From NCBI GenBank assembly GCA_012033205.1, contig JAAUSO010000010.1, positions 1 through 64,000 of the forward strand: 64,000 nucleotides of DNA. The letters run 5' to 3'. A program made the translations under genes and the position numbers. The notes beneath the pieces are model-generated. The model was not told the origin of the DNA and ran no database searches. It saw nothing but the letters and a program-made list of their open reading frames with translations. Of this stretch, positions 1-8,795 are shown piece after piece (the stretch's first letter is position 1; each line of letters starts with the position of its first letter). Origin of the DNA: Richelia sp. SL_2_1. GTDB taxonomy: Bacteria > Cyanobacteriota > Cyanobacteriia > Cyanobacteriales > Nostocaceae.

Positions 1-469
1 CCTCATAAAGCACCGGATTGTATGAGTTTTGTCCCGATCAAATGCAGAAGATTCCTTGTAAAAGTTTTTGAAGGATTGCGGGATAGTACTTTTATGGTCA
101 ACTCAACTCAAACCGGGACAGCGTAGTCCTTTGTGGCGTAGTAATTCGCGGATTTTAGATTTATATGAAGACCAGCAAATTTACTTTTGCTACGTTCACG
201 TCGGTACCGAAATAGCACGGATAGAATTCCCTCAATGGGTAGTAGAAAATACCGAAATGTTTGAGGAATCTTTGGGGTTGATGTTAGCGCAAGTTCACAA
301 AGGATATGGTTATCCAGTGGCTTTAGCAGAAGCCCACAACCAAGCGGTTGTTAGAGGTGGCGATCGATCTCGTTTCTTCGGTTTATTGGAACGACAAATG
401 ATTAAAGCTGGGTTAAAAAATGTGGGAACTTCTTACAAGGAAGCACGGAAGAGAGGAAGTATAGCTTAA
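1..469 (+). pseudogene. NurA-like DNA repair nuclease, 3' part, frame-disrupted
   Basis: The intact part (68-469) encodes the C-terminal half of a NurA-like nuclease domain as found in cyanobacteria: a KPGQRSPLW segment, then YVHVGTEIARIEFPQWV and a YGYPVALAEAHNQAV stretch near the end. NurA proteins are single-strand/double-strand DNA end nucleases linked to break repair. The apparent TTG start at 68 is not a real start. Frame 1 upstream reads EGLRDST (70-90) and joins naturally to WSTQLKPGQ in frame 2 if one T of the TTTT run at 90-93 is removed. Further upstream, family-like residues are spread over frame 1 (PHKAPDC) and frame 3 (FCPDQMQKIPCKSF), so several indels are likely. The 5' end lies outside the window. 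Family call fairly sure; whether this is a pseudogene or poor sequence at a contig edge is open. Confidence 0.6.
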
Positions 470-511
470 ATTGAAGGAACAAGAGGAGAAGTTAAGAGTT
501 AGGATCTGAAT

Positions 512-554
512 TTACCTTTGACCTTTAACCTATAACCTTTAACCTATAACCTAT
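512..554. repeat. Heptamer-type tandem repeat (ACCTTTA/ACCTATA)
   Basis: Alternating 7-base units of the form ACCTTTA and ACCTATA follow the NurA-like gene and run up to the FHA gene. This is the short tandemly repeated repetitive sequence class common between genes in filamentous cyanobacteria. No function can be read from it. Confidence 0.75.
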
Positions 555-596
555 TTTTCTCGTTACAATAGTTGTCAAATAATATTGTCCCTGAAA

Positions 597-1385
597 ATGC
601 AAAATTTAGGTACTTTACAAATAACAGGGCTGGGTTTAGAACTGTTTCATACTCAAAGTAATACTTCCTTTGAAATTCCCCAGAATTATCCGGTTATTCG
701 TATCGGGAAGTCAAACGAACAGGTTCCTATTGATATTGATGTGTTGGATTTACCTTCGGCTGATATTATTTCGCGAGTCCACGCAGAAATTCTTGTCGAA
801 AATAATACTTATTATTTAATCGATGTGGGTAGTTCTAATGGTACTTTTCTTAATGACAATAAGCTGGAAGCCCGTACACGCTACCCGCTCCAATTAGGAG
901 ATCGAATTGACCTCGGTTATGATAAGAAAGTAACTTTTATATTCCAATATAAACAGCAAAGTAAACACACTGCGATTGTACAAACTAATCAACCTACCAC
1001 TATCCAACATCAACGTATCAGTAACACACAGCAAGTACAATTAGTAGACGGTAAAAGTAAATTTGTTGGTGTTATATTGATGTTTCTAGGAGTATTAATT
1101 TTCGCTGCAAATACTCGAATTGGTATTGGTGTTGGTATTTCAACTATTTTATTATTGATTGGGGGAGTTGTAATTATGTTGCAGCGTCGCATCAATCGTA
1201 ATTGGGGATGGGTTTTAATCGGACTCGGAACTGCCTTAATTGTCTTTTCTGGTAGACTATTCGCTTCGTTTAATCTTTTAGCCGTCCTTTTATCAGCTAG
1301 CTTGATATTTGTGGGATATAAATTATTTAAAAGCGGGAAAGTTTTCGGTTATGGTTTGAATTCCCTTAAAGGAAGAAAAGAATAA
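597..1385 (+). CDS. FHA domain protein with C-terminal membrane segments
   Basis: About 262 residues from the ATG at 597; an in-frame TTG at 585 would add four residues, and neither start has a clear Shine-Dalgarno. Residues about 30-105 form a forkhead-associated domain: RIGKS at the first strand, SRVHAEI, then DVGSSNGTFLN, the core motifs that bind phosphothreonine. After a polar Gln/Thr-rich linker, residues about 150-255 hold four hydrophobic segments, so the FHA domain is probably displayed at a membrane. FHA proteins act as phospho-dependent adaptors with Ser/Thr kinases; no kinase gene is adjacent. The partner is unknown. Confidence 0.8.
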   Translation: MQNLGTLQITGLGLELFHTQSNTSFEIPQNYPVIRIGKSNEQVPIDIDVLDLPSADIISRVHAEILVENNTYYLIDVGSSNGTFLNDNKLEARTRYPLQLGDRIDLGYDKKVTFIFQYKQQSKHTAIVQTNQPTTIQHQRISNTQQVQLVDGKSKFVGVILMFLGVLIFAANTRIGIGVGISTILLLIGGVVIMLQRRINRNWGWVLIGLGTALIVFSGRLFASFNLLAVLLSASLIFVGYKLFKSGKVFGYGLNSLKGRKE

Positions 1386-1455
1386 TCATCAGAATTAGAT
1401 AATTTTTATTCCTAACTTTTACTAAGTTATGAATTTTGTAGTTTGAAATACTGTT

Positions 1456-1893
1456 CTAGCTGCTGGTTAATCTTTCGATTAATTGAATTATATTATTCTC
1501 TAATTTTCTCAGAGCAATGCTTGGTAATCCTTGATGAGAATCACGAATATTCCAGTATTCAACTTTATCTACCCACTCCGGAAATTTTTCCAACATTAAA
1601 TGACGATGTTCAGCTTCGTTCATAGCAATTATAATCTCAGCAGTCTGAAAATCTTCACTATTAACTTGTATTGGATTTCGTTGTGTTTTAGGAAGAATTA
1701 CTCCCTGACTTTGAAGTTTTCTGATTGTAAACCAAGAAATAGCCCCAATAATTGGTATTCCTCTACCTAAAGCGATACCTCGTGAATCAGCTTCCCATTC
1801 TAATCCTTGCTTTCGAGCTAAATCATTAAATAAGAGTTCTGCAAAACGGCTACGGAAATAATTCGCTGTACAAAGAAATAGAATTTTTTTCAT
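1456..1893 (-). CDS. Low-molecular-weight phosphotyrosine phosphatase family protein
   Basis: 145 residues. The N-terminus carries the P-loop signature C-x5-R-S (C8 to R14 in LCTANYFRSR), in the position typical of low-molecular-weight protein tyrosine phosphatases and related arsenate reductases. An Asp in NIRDSHQG near residue 117 may correspond to the general acid. The P-loop sequence is unusual (TANYF rather than xGNICR), so substrate cannot be inferred; arsenate reductase or a protein phosphatase are both possible. The gene stands alone, convergent to the FHA gene and separated by about 220 bases from the peptidase gene on its other side. Probably cytosolic. Confidence 0.75.
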   Translation of the reverse strand: MKKILFLCTANYFRSRFAELLFNDLARKQGLEWEADSRGIALGRGIPIIGAISWFTIRKLQSQGVILPKTQRNPIQVNSEDFQTAEIIIAMNEAEHRHLMLEKFPEWVDKVEYWNIRDSHQGLPSIALRKLENNIIQLIERLTSS

Positions 1894-2066
1894 GTATATA
1901 GATAGATAGAATGTTTTTGTTTGCGGTTTCTCAAAAAGTTTAAAGCTAAATAGCTTTCATTTCTTGCATTCTTAATCACAAAAAATATTCTTTTTTTATC
2001 AGTAATAATCAATTTGATGCTTTGTGTGTAACTATTTAATCTTGTCAAATTACAATTAATATAAAA

Positions 2067-2087
2067 AGACGTTGCATTGCAACGTCT
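2067..2087. repeat. 21-bp dispersed palindrome, copy 1
   Basis: A perfect palindrome with arms AGACGTTGC and GCAACGTCT around ATT. Close relatives occur at 34808-34828 and 43127-43147. It lies just downstream of the oligopeptidase gene and could fold as a hairpin in its transcript. Confidence 0.7.
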
Positions 2088-2113
2088 CTACATTAATCTA
2101 TTTTCACAATTAT

Positions 2114-4219
2114 TTAAGCCGCACTTTTCAAGCCATTATGTTTGAGTAAGGGTTCGGTACTCGGTTCCCTACCCCGGAAAGACTTAAATACTTCCATCGG
2201 GTGCTTACTACCACCGAGCGCAAGTACAGTATCGCGATAACGTTTGCCAGTAGCTTTTATTGCTTGTTCATTTTCTAACCCTGCTTCCTCAAACGCAGCA
2301 AAAGCGTCTGCGCTCAATACTTCAGCCCACTTGTAACTGTAGTAACCTGCCGCATATCCACCAGAAAAAATATGTCCAAAAGCACAGAGAAAATTATCTT
2401 CAGGTAGTAGTGGTAATATGGTTGTATTCTTGGCAATACGATTACGTACATCATCGAGTGTCTCTTCTCCACCAGGACGATAACGGTAATGTAATTCTAT
2501 ATCCAACAAGCTAAAGTGCAGTTGACGTAACATTCCACTACCGCTCATATAATTGCGTGCTGCGACAAGTTTCTGATAATAATGTTCCGGTAGCGGTTCG
2601 TTGGTTTCGTAATGTTTCGCCATTCCCATTAAAGTAGGGCGTTCGTAACACCAATTCTCCATAAATTGACTGGCTAATTCTACAGCATCCCATTCGATAT
2701 TATTAATACCAGCAGCACTGGGATAATCAATTTTAGTCAGCATATGCTGCAAACCGTGACCAAATTCGTGGAATAAGGTTTCTACTTCGTTAAAGGTCAT
2801 TAAACTAGGCTTAGCATCCACTGGGGGAGTTTGGTTACATATCAAATATGCTACTGGTAACTGGATATCAGTGTTACCATTTTCTTTGATTTTACGACGA
2901 TTTAAACAGGTATCCATCCATGCACCACCACGTTTTTCTGCCGGACGGCTGTAGGGGTCTAAATAGAAGTAAGCTATGGGAGAACCCGTTTCATCGGCTA
3001 TCTGAAAATAGCGGACATCTTCATGCCATACGGTTGCTTGTCCATCAGCAGGAGTGACGCTAATATTAAACAAGCGTTTTACTAATCCGAATAAACCATC
3101 GAGAACTTGGGGAAGCGGAAAATAAGGACGCAATTCTTCTTGTGTAAAAGAAAACTTTTCTTCCCGTTGACGTTCTGACCAAAAGCTGATATCCCAATGT
3201 TTTAAATCTTCGGCTTCAGTCGCATTTTTAGCCGCTGCAAATTCTTTGAGTTCTGCAAATTCTTTTTGTGCAGCATCATAACTAGTAAGACGCAACTCTT
3301 CTAAAAGTTGATCTACCGCTTCGACATTAGGAGCCATTTTACTTGCTAAACTGACGGACGCATAGTTTTCATATCCAAGTAACTCAGCTAACTCCTGTCT
3401 TAACTCTAAAATACGCTTAATTATCGGTCTATTATCCAATTCTCCCGAAGATGCACGAGAGATAAAAGCTTTGTATAATGTTTCCCGTAAATCTCGCCGT
3501 TTGCTATGCTGCATGAAAGGATAATAACTGGGAAAATCCAAAGTTACGCACCAAGGACCATTTTCAGGAGTTGCGTTTTCTTCACCTGCATCTCGTGCTG
3601 TTTGCGCTGCTAAACTCAACCAACTTGCAGGTAAACCTTCAACTTCTTCTGGTGTTACTAAAGTCAAACTAAAAGCTTTAGTCGCATCTAAAACATGATT
3701 GGAGAATTTTGTAGAAATTTCCGCCATTTCCATTTGAATAGCGTTAAAACGTGCTTGGGCTTCACCTTCTAAACCAATACCAGCAAGTTCCGCATCACGA
3801 ATAGCGGATTCAACTATCCGTTGTTGTGCTGAATCCAAAGTATTCCAAGTATCACTTTCTCTTAGTGCTTTGAAAGCATCATAAATCGGTTTACTTTGGC
3901 TGAGTCGGTTAGAAAACTCTACTATTTGAGGCTGTGCGGTTTCGTAGGCTTGACGTAATTCTGGGCTATTTTTTACACCCATCAAATGACTAACTATTCC
4001 CCAACTCCAAGTTAAGCGTTCGGTTATCTGTTCTAAAGGTTCTACCAAATCGCTCCAACTGGGTTTTACATTCGCTTCTAATTGAGTAAGTTCTTCATTT
4101 AATTCTGCTAGTAATTGATTTAAGGCTGGTTCTACGTGTTCTGGTTTAATTTCTCGAAAAGGAGGTAAACCTGAACATTTGAGCAAGGGATTATCTGAAA
4201 TAGTAACTTTTGCGGTCAT
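2114..4219 (-). CDS. prlC: M3 family oligopeptidase (oligopeptidase A type)
   Basis: 701 residues, the usual length of PrlC/OpdA-like cytosolic zinc oligopeptidases (thimet oligopeptidase family M3A). The zinc site is FHEFGHGLQH at about residue 481, with the downstream glutamate in EWDAVELASQFMENW as the third ligand. The C-terminal region shows GGYAAGYYSYKWAEVLSADAF, also typical. It degrades short peptides, including those left by proteases and signal peptide turnover. The ATG at 4219 fits the family N-terminus (NPLL followed by PPFREIKPEHVEPAL). A single gene with no evident operon partner. Confidence 0.93.
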   Translation of the reverse strand: MTAKVTISDNPLLKCSGLPPFREIKPEHVEPALNQLLAELNEELTQLEANVKPSWSDLVEPLEQITERLTWSWGIVSHLMGVKNSPELRQAYETAQPQIVEFSNRLSQSKPIYDAFKALRESDTWNTLDSAQQRIVESAIRDAELAGIGLEGEAQARFNAIQMEMAEISTKFSNHVLDATKAFSLTLVTPEEVEGLPASWLSLAAQTARDAGEENATPENGPWCVTLDFPSYYPFMQHSKRRDLRETLYKAFISRASSGELDNRPIIKRILELRQELAELLGYENYASVSLASKMAPNVEAVDQLLEELRLTSYDAAQKEFAELKEFAAAKNATEAEDLKHWDISFWSERQREEKFSFTQEELRPYFPLPQVLDGLFGLVKRLFNISVTPADGQATVWHEDVRYFQIADETGSPIAYFYLDPYSRPAEKRGGAWMDTCLNRRKIKENGNTDIQLPVAYLICNQTPPVDAKPSLMTFNEVETLFHEFGHGLQHMLTKIDYPSAAGINNIEWDAVELASQFMENWCYERPTLMGMAKHYETNEPLPEHYYQKLVAARNYMSGSGMLRQLHFSLLDIELHYRYRPGGEETLDDVRNRIAKNTTILPLLPEDNFLCAFGHIFSGGYAAGYYSYKWAEVLSADAFAAFEEAGLENEQAIKATGKRYRDTVLALGGSKHPMEVFKSFRGREPSTEPLLKHNGLKSAA

Positions 4220-4407
4220 AGATGTGTGAGATTTTTATAGAAATATAGCTAATTCAAATTTAACAAAATTGAATTAAATTAAATTAAATTAATAGAGCAT
4301 TTTATGGATAAATCCTAAACCCACCATAAGTAAAAGTTGAACTTCAATGCCACCGAAATTAGTTGTCGGTTTGAAGATTTGCGTCGGATTTGATTATTGA
4401 TTTAATC

Positions 4408-4434
4408 ACCGAACGGAAAAAGTTTCCGTTCGGT
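4408..4434. repeat. Perfect 12-bp inverted repeat (hairpin)
   Basis: Arms ACCGAACGGAAA and TTTCCGTTCGGT around a 3-base loop, about 45 bases downstream of the stop codon of the leftward nuclease-like gene. No T-run follows on either strand, so it is not a textbook intrinsic terminator, though it could end or stabilise that transcript. Confidence 0.6.
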
Positions 4435-4478
4435 AAAACCGAAGGCATATCGCGTTCAAAATTCAGGTTTAATCCCGG

Positions 4479-5450
4479 TTAATTTGAGTTCGCAGGGTTT
4501 TCCGCAAGCCAATTAATTAAATCATCTAACTTTGCAAAATCGAGCAAAGCCTCACCCAGCGATTCTAATTGGTTTGTTGATAAGGATTGAACCTGTTCCC
4601 GCACAGGTTGGGGTAACTCACCAAAGCGTTTTTGCAGCAACCTTAACACGAGGGTTTGCGCTTGTTTTTGTCTCCCTTCTTGTTCTCCACGTTCGTACCC
4701 AATGCGCTCTCCTGTTGTGATGTAGCTCATGCGTCTCTCCTGTTCGTATAGCTTAAATTCTTGCCAAAATTTTGCTTCCAATGTCCTTGGTAAAATCATA
4801 ACCCAATCGATAAATCGATATAGATTGCGAATATCCCTTTCCTGCCACCCTTGTTCGTATAGCCTGCGAATCAAGCTAAATTTCCAGGTTTTGCGCTCTC
4901 CAAGCTTTTTCTTGGTCTGTTGGGTTTTCAAATGCGCCATAACCACCGTCGCAAAGGGATTATCGCTGGCTTCTAATTCTTCCCAACGGTTTTGATAATC
5001 AATTAATTTAACGGTGCCAAATTCAAAATTTAGCCTAGTGTCGGGATAATTATAGCTGTATTGGTGGGGTCGCCAATCGGTGCTCGAATCGCACAAAATT
5101 GCTACGCTGATGGCGGGTTTGGCAAATTTATCGAAAATCCGCAGGTTGTAGAGAAACATCCTTTTTTCAAACTCGTCCTCGGATTCGGCTTGGATTTCGA
5201 CGTGGATTAACAGCCAAATTTCTTCCCCGTTGAGTTGCCACACTCGTACTAATTTATCTGTGTAGCGTCTTCCTTGTGCTGCATCGCGATCAATTTGTTG
5301 GAATTCCTTGTCGAGAAATTCGTGAGGACGTTCCCAGTCAATTAAGGCTGCGGTTCGGGGGAAGAAAAACTGCATCGCTTGGGGAAAGTAGGCTTCGAGG
5401 ATTTCTTTCCAGGGGGAGTCGTTATCGGCTCTTGGTAATTCGTCGGTCAT
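4479..5450 (-). CDS. PD-(D/E)XK-type nuclease/transposase-like protein with DUF4351
   Basis: 323 residues. The N-terminal about 200 residues match the Rpn/putative-transposase type: WKEILEAYFPQAMQFFFP, then HEFLDKEFQQI and a LLIHVEIQ strand with the E-x-Q pattern of a PD-(D/E)XK fold. The C-terminal about 60 residues (LVLRLLQKRFGELP to LGEALLDFAKLDDLINWL) are a DUF4351 helical domain, often fused to such nucleases in cyanobacteria. An E/G/R-rich linker with GYERGEQEGRQ precedes it. These proteins are usually multicopy and spread horizontally. Its role here is unknown. It diverges from the Uma2 gene at 5556. Confidence 0.75.
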   Translation of the reverse strand: MTDELPRADNDSPWKEILEAYFPQAMQFFFPRTAALIDWERPHEFLDKEFQQIDRDAAQGRRYTDKLVRVWQLNGEEIWLLIHVEIQAESEDEFEKRMFLYNLRIFDKFAKPAISVAILCDSSTDWRPHQYSYNYPDTRLNFEFGTVKLIDYQNRWEELEASDNPFATVVMAHLKTQQTKKKLGERKTWKFSLIRRLYEQGWQERDIRNLYRFIDWVMILPRTLEAKFWQEFKLYEQERRMSYITTGERIGYERGEQEGRQKQAQTLVLRLLQKRFGELPQPVREQVQSLSTNQLESLGEALLDFAKLDDLINWLAENPANSN

Positions 5451-5555
5451 CAGGTGGTTGGTAGATGGTACTCCTGTTCTGATATTACCGCGATCGCACC
5501 TCTCTGGTTTCTCGTGACGTAGATTATAGTATTAATAAAAGTTGCCCGAAAAGCC

Positions 5556-6137
5556 ATGCAATCCCCTATACATATCTTTACCGTTGAAGAATACCTTGAA
5601 CTTGAACAAAGCAGCGAAATTCGTCACGAATATATTTGCGGACAGGTATTCGCAATGTCTGGAGGTAGTAAGGAACATAACACAATTACTTTAAATATTG
5701 CTCTTCAACTACGTTCTTATTTACGGGGTGGTTCTTGTAGCGTATTTATGGCTGACATGAAAGTAAATATAGAGTTAGCCAGTCAAAATATTCAAAATAC
5801 TAGAAACATATATTACTATCCCGATATTATTGTAACCTGTGACCCAGATGACCAAGACCGTTTTTCTGTGGATTATCCTTGCTTAATTATCGAAGTGCTT
5901 TCACCTAGCACGGAAACAACTGATAGACGGGAAAAACTTGTAAATTACCGAACTTTAGAAAGTTTACAAGAATATGTATTAGTATCCCAAGACGAAATTA
6001 AAATAGAGATTTATCGAAAAGATTCTCAAGGAAATTGGTCATTGACAATTTTAGGTAAAGATAATGAATTGCACTTAGATTCTCAGAGTTTAACCTTGAC
6101 AATGACCGAAATTTACGAAGATGTAATCAAAATATAA
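5556..6137 (+). CDS. Uma2 family endonuclease (DUF820)
   Basis: 193 residues, the standard length for this cyanobacterial family. N-terminal FTVEEYLELEQ and RHEYICGQVFAMSGGS lead to the restriction-endonuclease-like core YYYPDIIVTCDP and CLIIEVLSPST, which supply the Asp and Glu of the PD-(D/E)XK site. The motif R-R-E-K-L-x-x-Y-R follows, then QEYVLV. The family is present in dozens of copies per genome; biological role undetermined. A GCGATCGC octamer lies upstream, between this gene and the divergent nuclease-like gene. Confidence 0.88.
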   Translation: MQSPIHIFTVEEYLELEQSSEIRHEYICGQVFAMSGGSKEHNTITLNIALQLRSYLRGGSCSVFMADMKVNIELASQNIQNTRNIYYYPDIIVTCDPDDQDRFSVDYPCLIIEVLSPSTETTDRREKLVNYRTLESLQEYVLVSQDEIKIEIYRKDSQGNWSLTILGKDNELHLDSQSLTLTMTEIYEDVIKI

Positions 6138-6168
6138 ATTATTATCTTTGGTTAAGAAATGGTTTTTT

Positions 6169-7701
6169 CTATCTTTGATTTTGATAAGGATAATAATATT
6201 GTGGATAAGTTGTTGTGGGTATTGTGTGATTTACTCCGCTGGGAACGGTATTCATTTGTGGCGGCTGATAAGGGATTGTGCTGTTGATGGGATTATTTAA
6301 ATAAGGTGAATTACCACTGGGAGGAAGAATATTAGTCCCAGGAGTTACAGGAGTTCCAGTCATTGTAGACGGTTGGTTAAAGTGTTGGTAGGCTAAACGA
6401 GATACCGAAGTAATTAAAGTTTCGGCGCGGGAGTCATCTCTAGGACGCTTTACCATGACTGCTGCAATATAGCGCTTGCCTGTGGGTAAATTAATTAAAC
6501 CTACATCTCCCAACATTGCGCCAATATAACCTGTTTTATTGCCAATTTCTGCTCCTGCACCCAAACCTGTCGGTAATAGGTGCCGTCTTTGATTTTGACG
6601 CATAATATCAAGTATACGGTCGCGGGATGTCGTAGTGGGAACTAAATTCCCTTTGCTCACCATTGCGAGTACTTGTCCTAATTCTTTGGGGCTGGTGGTG
6701 TTAGTTCCTTCGATATCGGGTAATTGATTGCGGAGTACTGTTGCTGTTAATCCCCAATTGCGAAATCTTTGATTTAAAACTTCTATGCCGCCCATGCGGT
6801 CGATTAAGATATTTGTAGCGGTGTTATCGCTAATTACCATCATTTTGGTTGCAACGTCTAATGCTGTGAATTTGCTTCCTACTGGCTGACTTTGCATATC
6901 ACCGGAACCTCCTGCAACCATTCGTTGCTCCATAACCAACATTTCGTTCGGCTGGATTTTCCCTGCATCTACATCTTGAAAAAAGGCAACAAGTATGGGT
7001 AATTTAATGGTACTAGCGGCTGCAAATGTGCTATTTGCGTTTAAATCTACATAATTACCTGTATCTAAATCTGCAATAAAAACTCCAGGTGTCAAATCTG
7101 GATTACTACCTGCGAGAATTTGAATAGAACTTTTGAGAGGAATTATTTCTTGGTTTAAATAGAAACTTTGATTATTATTCGCTACTTGGGGTTGATTTTG
7201 TTCTACATTCGATAAGTTAGCTGTAGTAACTTGAGTCGCTGGGTCTAGTACTGATAATAATGTACCAACAATTGCCCCAATACCAACTCCTACAATCAAT
7301 AAGCGTAATATATAAAGCATCGTTCTCGCCATTGGCTTCAGGCGAGTTTTGTGAGATAACTTAACTCTTTTAGTCACCCTTGTTTTAAATTTCAAGGGTG
7401 GAATTTTGCCATTTACAGCAGCCGATTTCATTCCACCAGATGCTGCTTGAGATGCATTTCTTTTTCTCAGCCAGGTTTCTGCCGGTGCTTCGATTCTTTC
7501 TCGCTTGCGGGGTGTTTTCGCGGTGCTTGAGGAAGAATTAATTACTGTACGCGAAACTGTCTCACCTTGATAAGGCGAACGCGATGTTCCAGTTGCTTTT
7601 ACTTTACCGTTTCCTGGCTTTTCAACTTTACGTACTTTTTGACGACGCTTTGTAGTTTGTCGTCGTCCAGATGCTGTAATTTTATAACTTGACTCTGACA
7701 C
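6169..7701 (-). CDS. Membrane-anchored serine hydrolase, class A beta-lactamase fold
   Basis: 510 residues. The first about 120 residues are basic and Ser/Thr-rich, followed by a single transmembrane segment (about 125-150), so the enzyme domain faces the periplasm. The penicillin-recognising motifs are in order: S-T-I-K at about 231, S-D-N at about 291 and K-T-G at about 388. A proline/asparagine/tyrosine-rich tail closes the protein. Class A beta-lactamase-like proteins of this membrane-anchored form are common in cyanobacteria and may act on peptidoglycan rather than antibiotics; no obvious Glu166-type omega loop could be assigned. Resistance function should not be assumed. Confidence 0.85.
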   Translation of the reverse strand: MSESSYKITASGRRQTTKRRQKVRKVEKPGNGKVKATGTSRSPYQGETVSRTVINSSSSTAKTPRKRERIEAPAETWLRKRNASQAASGGMKSAAVNGKIPPLKFKTRVTKRVKLSHKTRLKPMARTMLYILRLLIVGVGIGAIVGTLLSVLDPATQVTTANLSNVEQNQPQVANNNQSFYLNQEIIPLKSSIQILAGSNPDLTPGVFIADLDTGNYVDLNANSTFAAASTIKLPILVAFFQDVDAGKIQPNEMLVMEQRMVAGGSGDMQSQPVGSKFTALDVATKMMVISDNTATNILIDRMGGIEVLNQRFRNWGLTATVLRNQLPDIEGTNTTSPKELGQVLAMVSKGNLVPTTTSRDRILDIMRQNQRRHLLPTGLGAGAEIGNKTGYIGAMLGDVGLINLPTGKRYIAAVMVKRPRDDSRAETLITSVSRLAYQHFNQPSTMTGTPVTPGTNILPPSGNSPYLNNPINSTIPYQPPQMNTVPSGVNHTIPTTTYPQYYYPYQNQR

Positions 7702-7856
7702 CGCTACTCCTTATAACCCACTTACTCTGTAAACACGCTACTAACTCCCAAGCCTGTGTTCAATCACGCTTTGTAGCATTTTTGTGTATAGTTTAAGCTA
7801 TTATTCTGACTTTTGGAGAGTAATAGCGCACATAATTAACATTGATTCACCAGTTT

Positions 7857-8591
7857 TTATGACTTTCCGGGTTGTGTAAGCGCCCACTGCATTTGTCGTA
7901 AAATACCTCTGAGCATGGCGACTTCCTGCGTTTGTAGTTGAGCGCGGTTGTACAGTTGCCGAAATTTTTCCATGCGACTGCTGGCAGTATGGGGATAAAG
8001 ATACTCAATAGACACCAATAGTGATTCTAACTGTTTATAGTATGCTTCGACAACCTCTAATGATGCGAGTTCGTTATCATCCGTATTAGTTTCAAGGCTA
8101 TGGTTTTTTGAAAATTGTGCTAGTTCGTAACAGCTAATTGCCACAGCAGAAGCCAAGTTTAAAGAGGCATATCCGACATCAGTAGGAATACGCATAAATT
8201 TTTGCGCGTAGTTTAATTCTTCGTTACTTAATCCTCGGTCTTCTCTACCGAAAATTAATGCTGCTGGTTGTGCGGATGCTTCCAATAACCAAGGTAATAC
8301 TTCGCGAGGACTTTGTAGCGGACTGTTGAAATCGCGGGTTCTTGCTGTGGTGGCGATCGCTCTTTTGCATCCCTGTAATGCTTGGGGTAATGTTGCGACA
8401 GATACTGCTGATTCTAAAACGTCTTTGGCATGAACTGCCATTCTTGTTGCTTCTTCCCCTAAATAATCGCATTGGGGATTAACTAAAACCAGTTGATGGA
8501 GTGCGAAATTTTTCATTACCCGCGCAATTGAACCGACATTTAATGCTCCACCTGGTTCGACTAAAATAATTTTCACCTCTGATGTATTCAT
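7857..8591 (-). CDS. TrmJ-like RNA 2'-O-methyltransferase (SpoU/TrmH class)
   Basis: 244 residues. The N-terminus VKIILVEPGGALNVGSIARVMKNF, then ALIFGREDRGLSNEELNYA and the knot-forming LNLASAVAISCYEL are the three motifs of SPOUT class methyltransferases; residue pattern and length agree with TrmJ-type tRNA (Cm32/Um32) methyltransferases. The C-terminal helical extension (RQLYNRAQL to ILRQMQWAL) also matches that group. It lies downstream of secA on the same strand, but a terminator-like hairpin at 8670-8698 suggests separate transcription. Confidence 0.85.
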   Translation of the reverse strand: MNTSEVKIILVEPGGALNVGSIARVMKNFALHQLVLVNPQCDYLGEEATRMAVHAKDVLESAVSVATLPQALQGCKRAIATTARTRDFNSPLQSPREVLPWLLEASAQPAALIFGREDRGLSNEELNYAQKFMRIPTDVGYASLNLASAVAISCYELAQFSKNHSLETNTDDNELASLEVVEAYYKQLESLLVSIEYLYPHTASSRMEKFRQLYNRAQLQTQEVAMLRGILRQMQWALTQPGKS

Positions 8592-8669
8592 TTTGAATTT
8601 CTTTGAATAGGTAATTAAATCCGTGAAATCAGTGAAATCCTTTTCAATCCGTGGTCAGTAATTGAGAAT

Positions 8670-8698
8670 ATAAAAAACCGGATATTTAAAACCCGGTT
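8670..8698 (-). terminator. Intrinsic terminator of secA
   Basis: On the minus strand the arms AACCGG and CCGGTT enclose a 10-base AT-rich loop and are followed by a T-run (TTTTTTAT). It sits about 100 bases past the secA stop codon. Longer flanking complementarity (GAATAT/ATATTC) extends the stem. Confidence 0.65.
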
Positions 8699-8795
8699 GA
8701 TATTCTGAGAATTGTCAATCCAAAATCTGTCTTGGAAAGTTTTGGGGTTCGAGAATCTACACCCCAAACTTTCCGCAAATCCAAAATCCAAAATC

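Noticed and set aside
6169-7701. Antibiotic resistance beta-lactamase
   Set aside because: Motifs SxxK, SDN and KTG are present, but the long basic N-terminus and membrane anchor are typical of cyanobacterial cell-wall proteins; resistance cannot be inferred.
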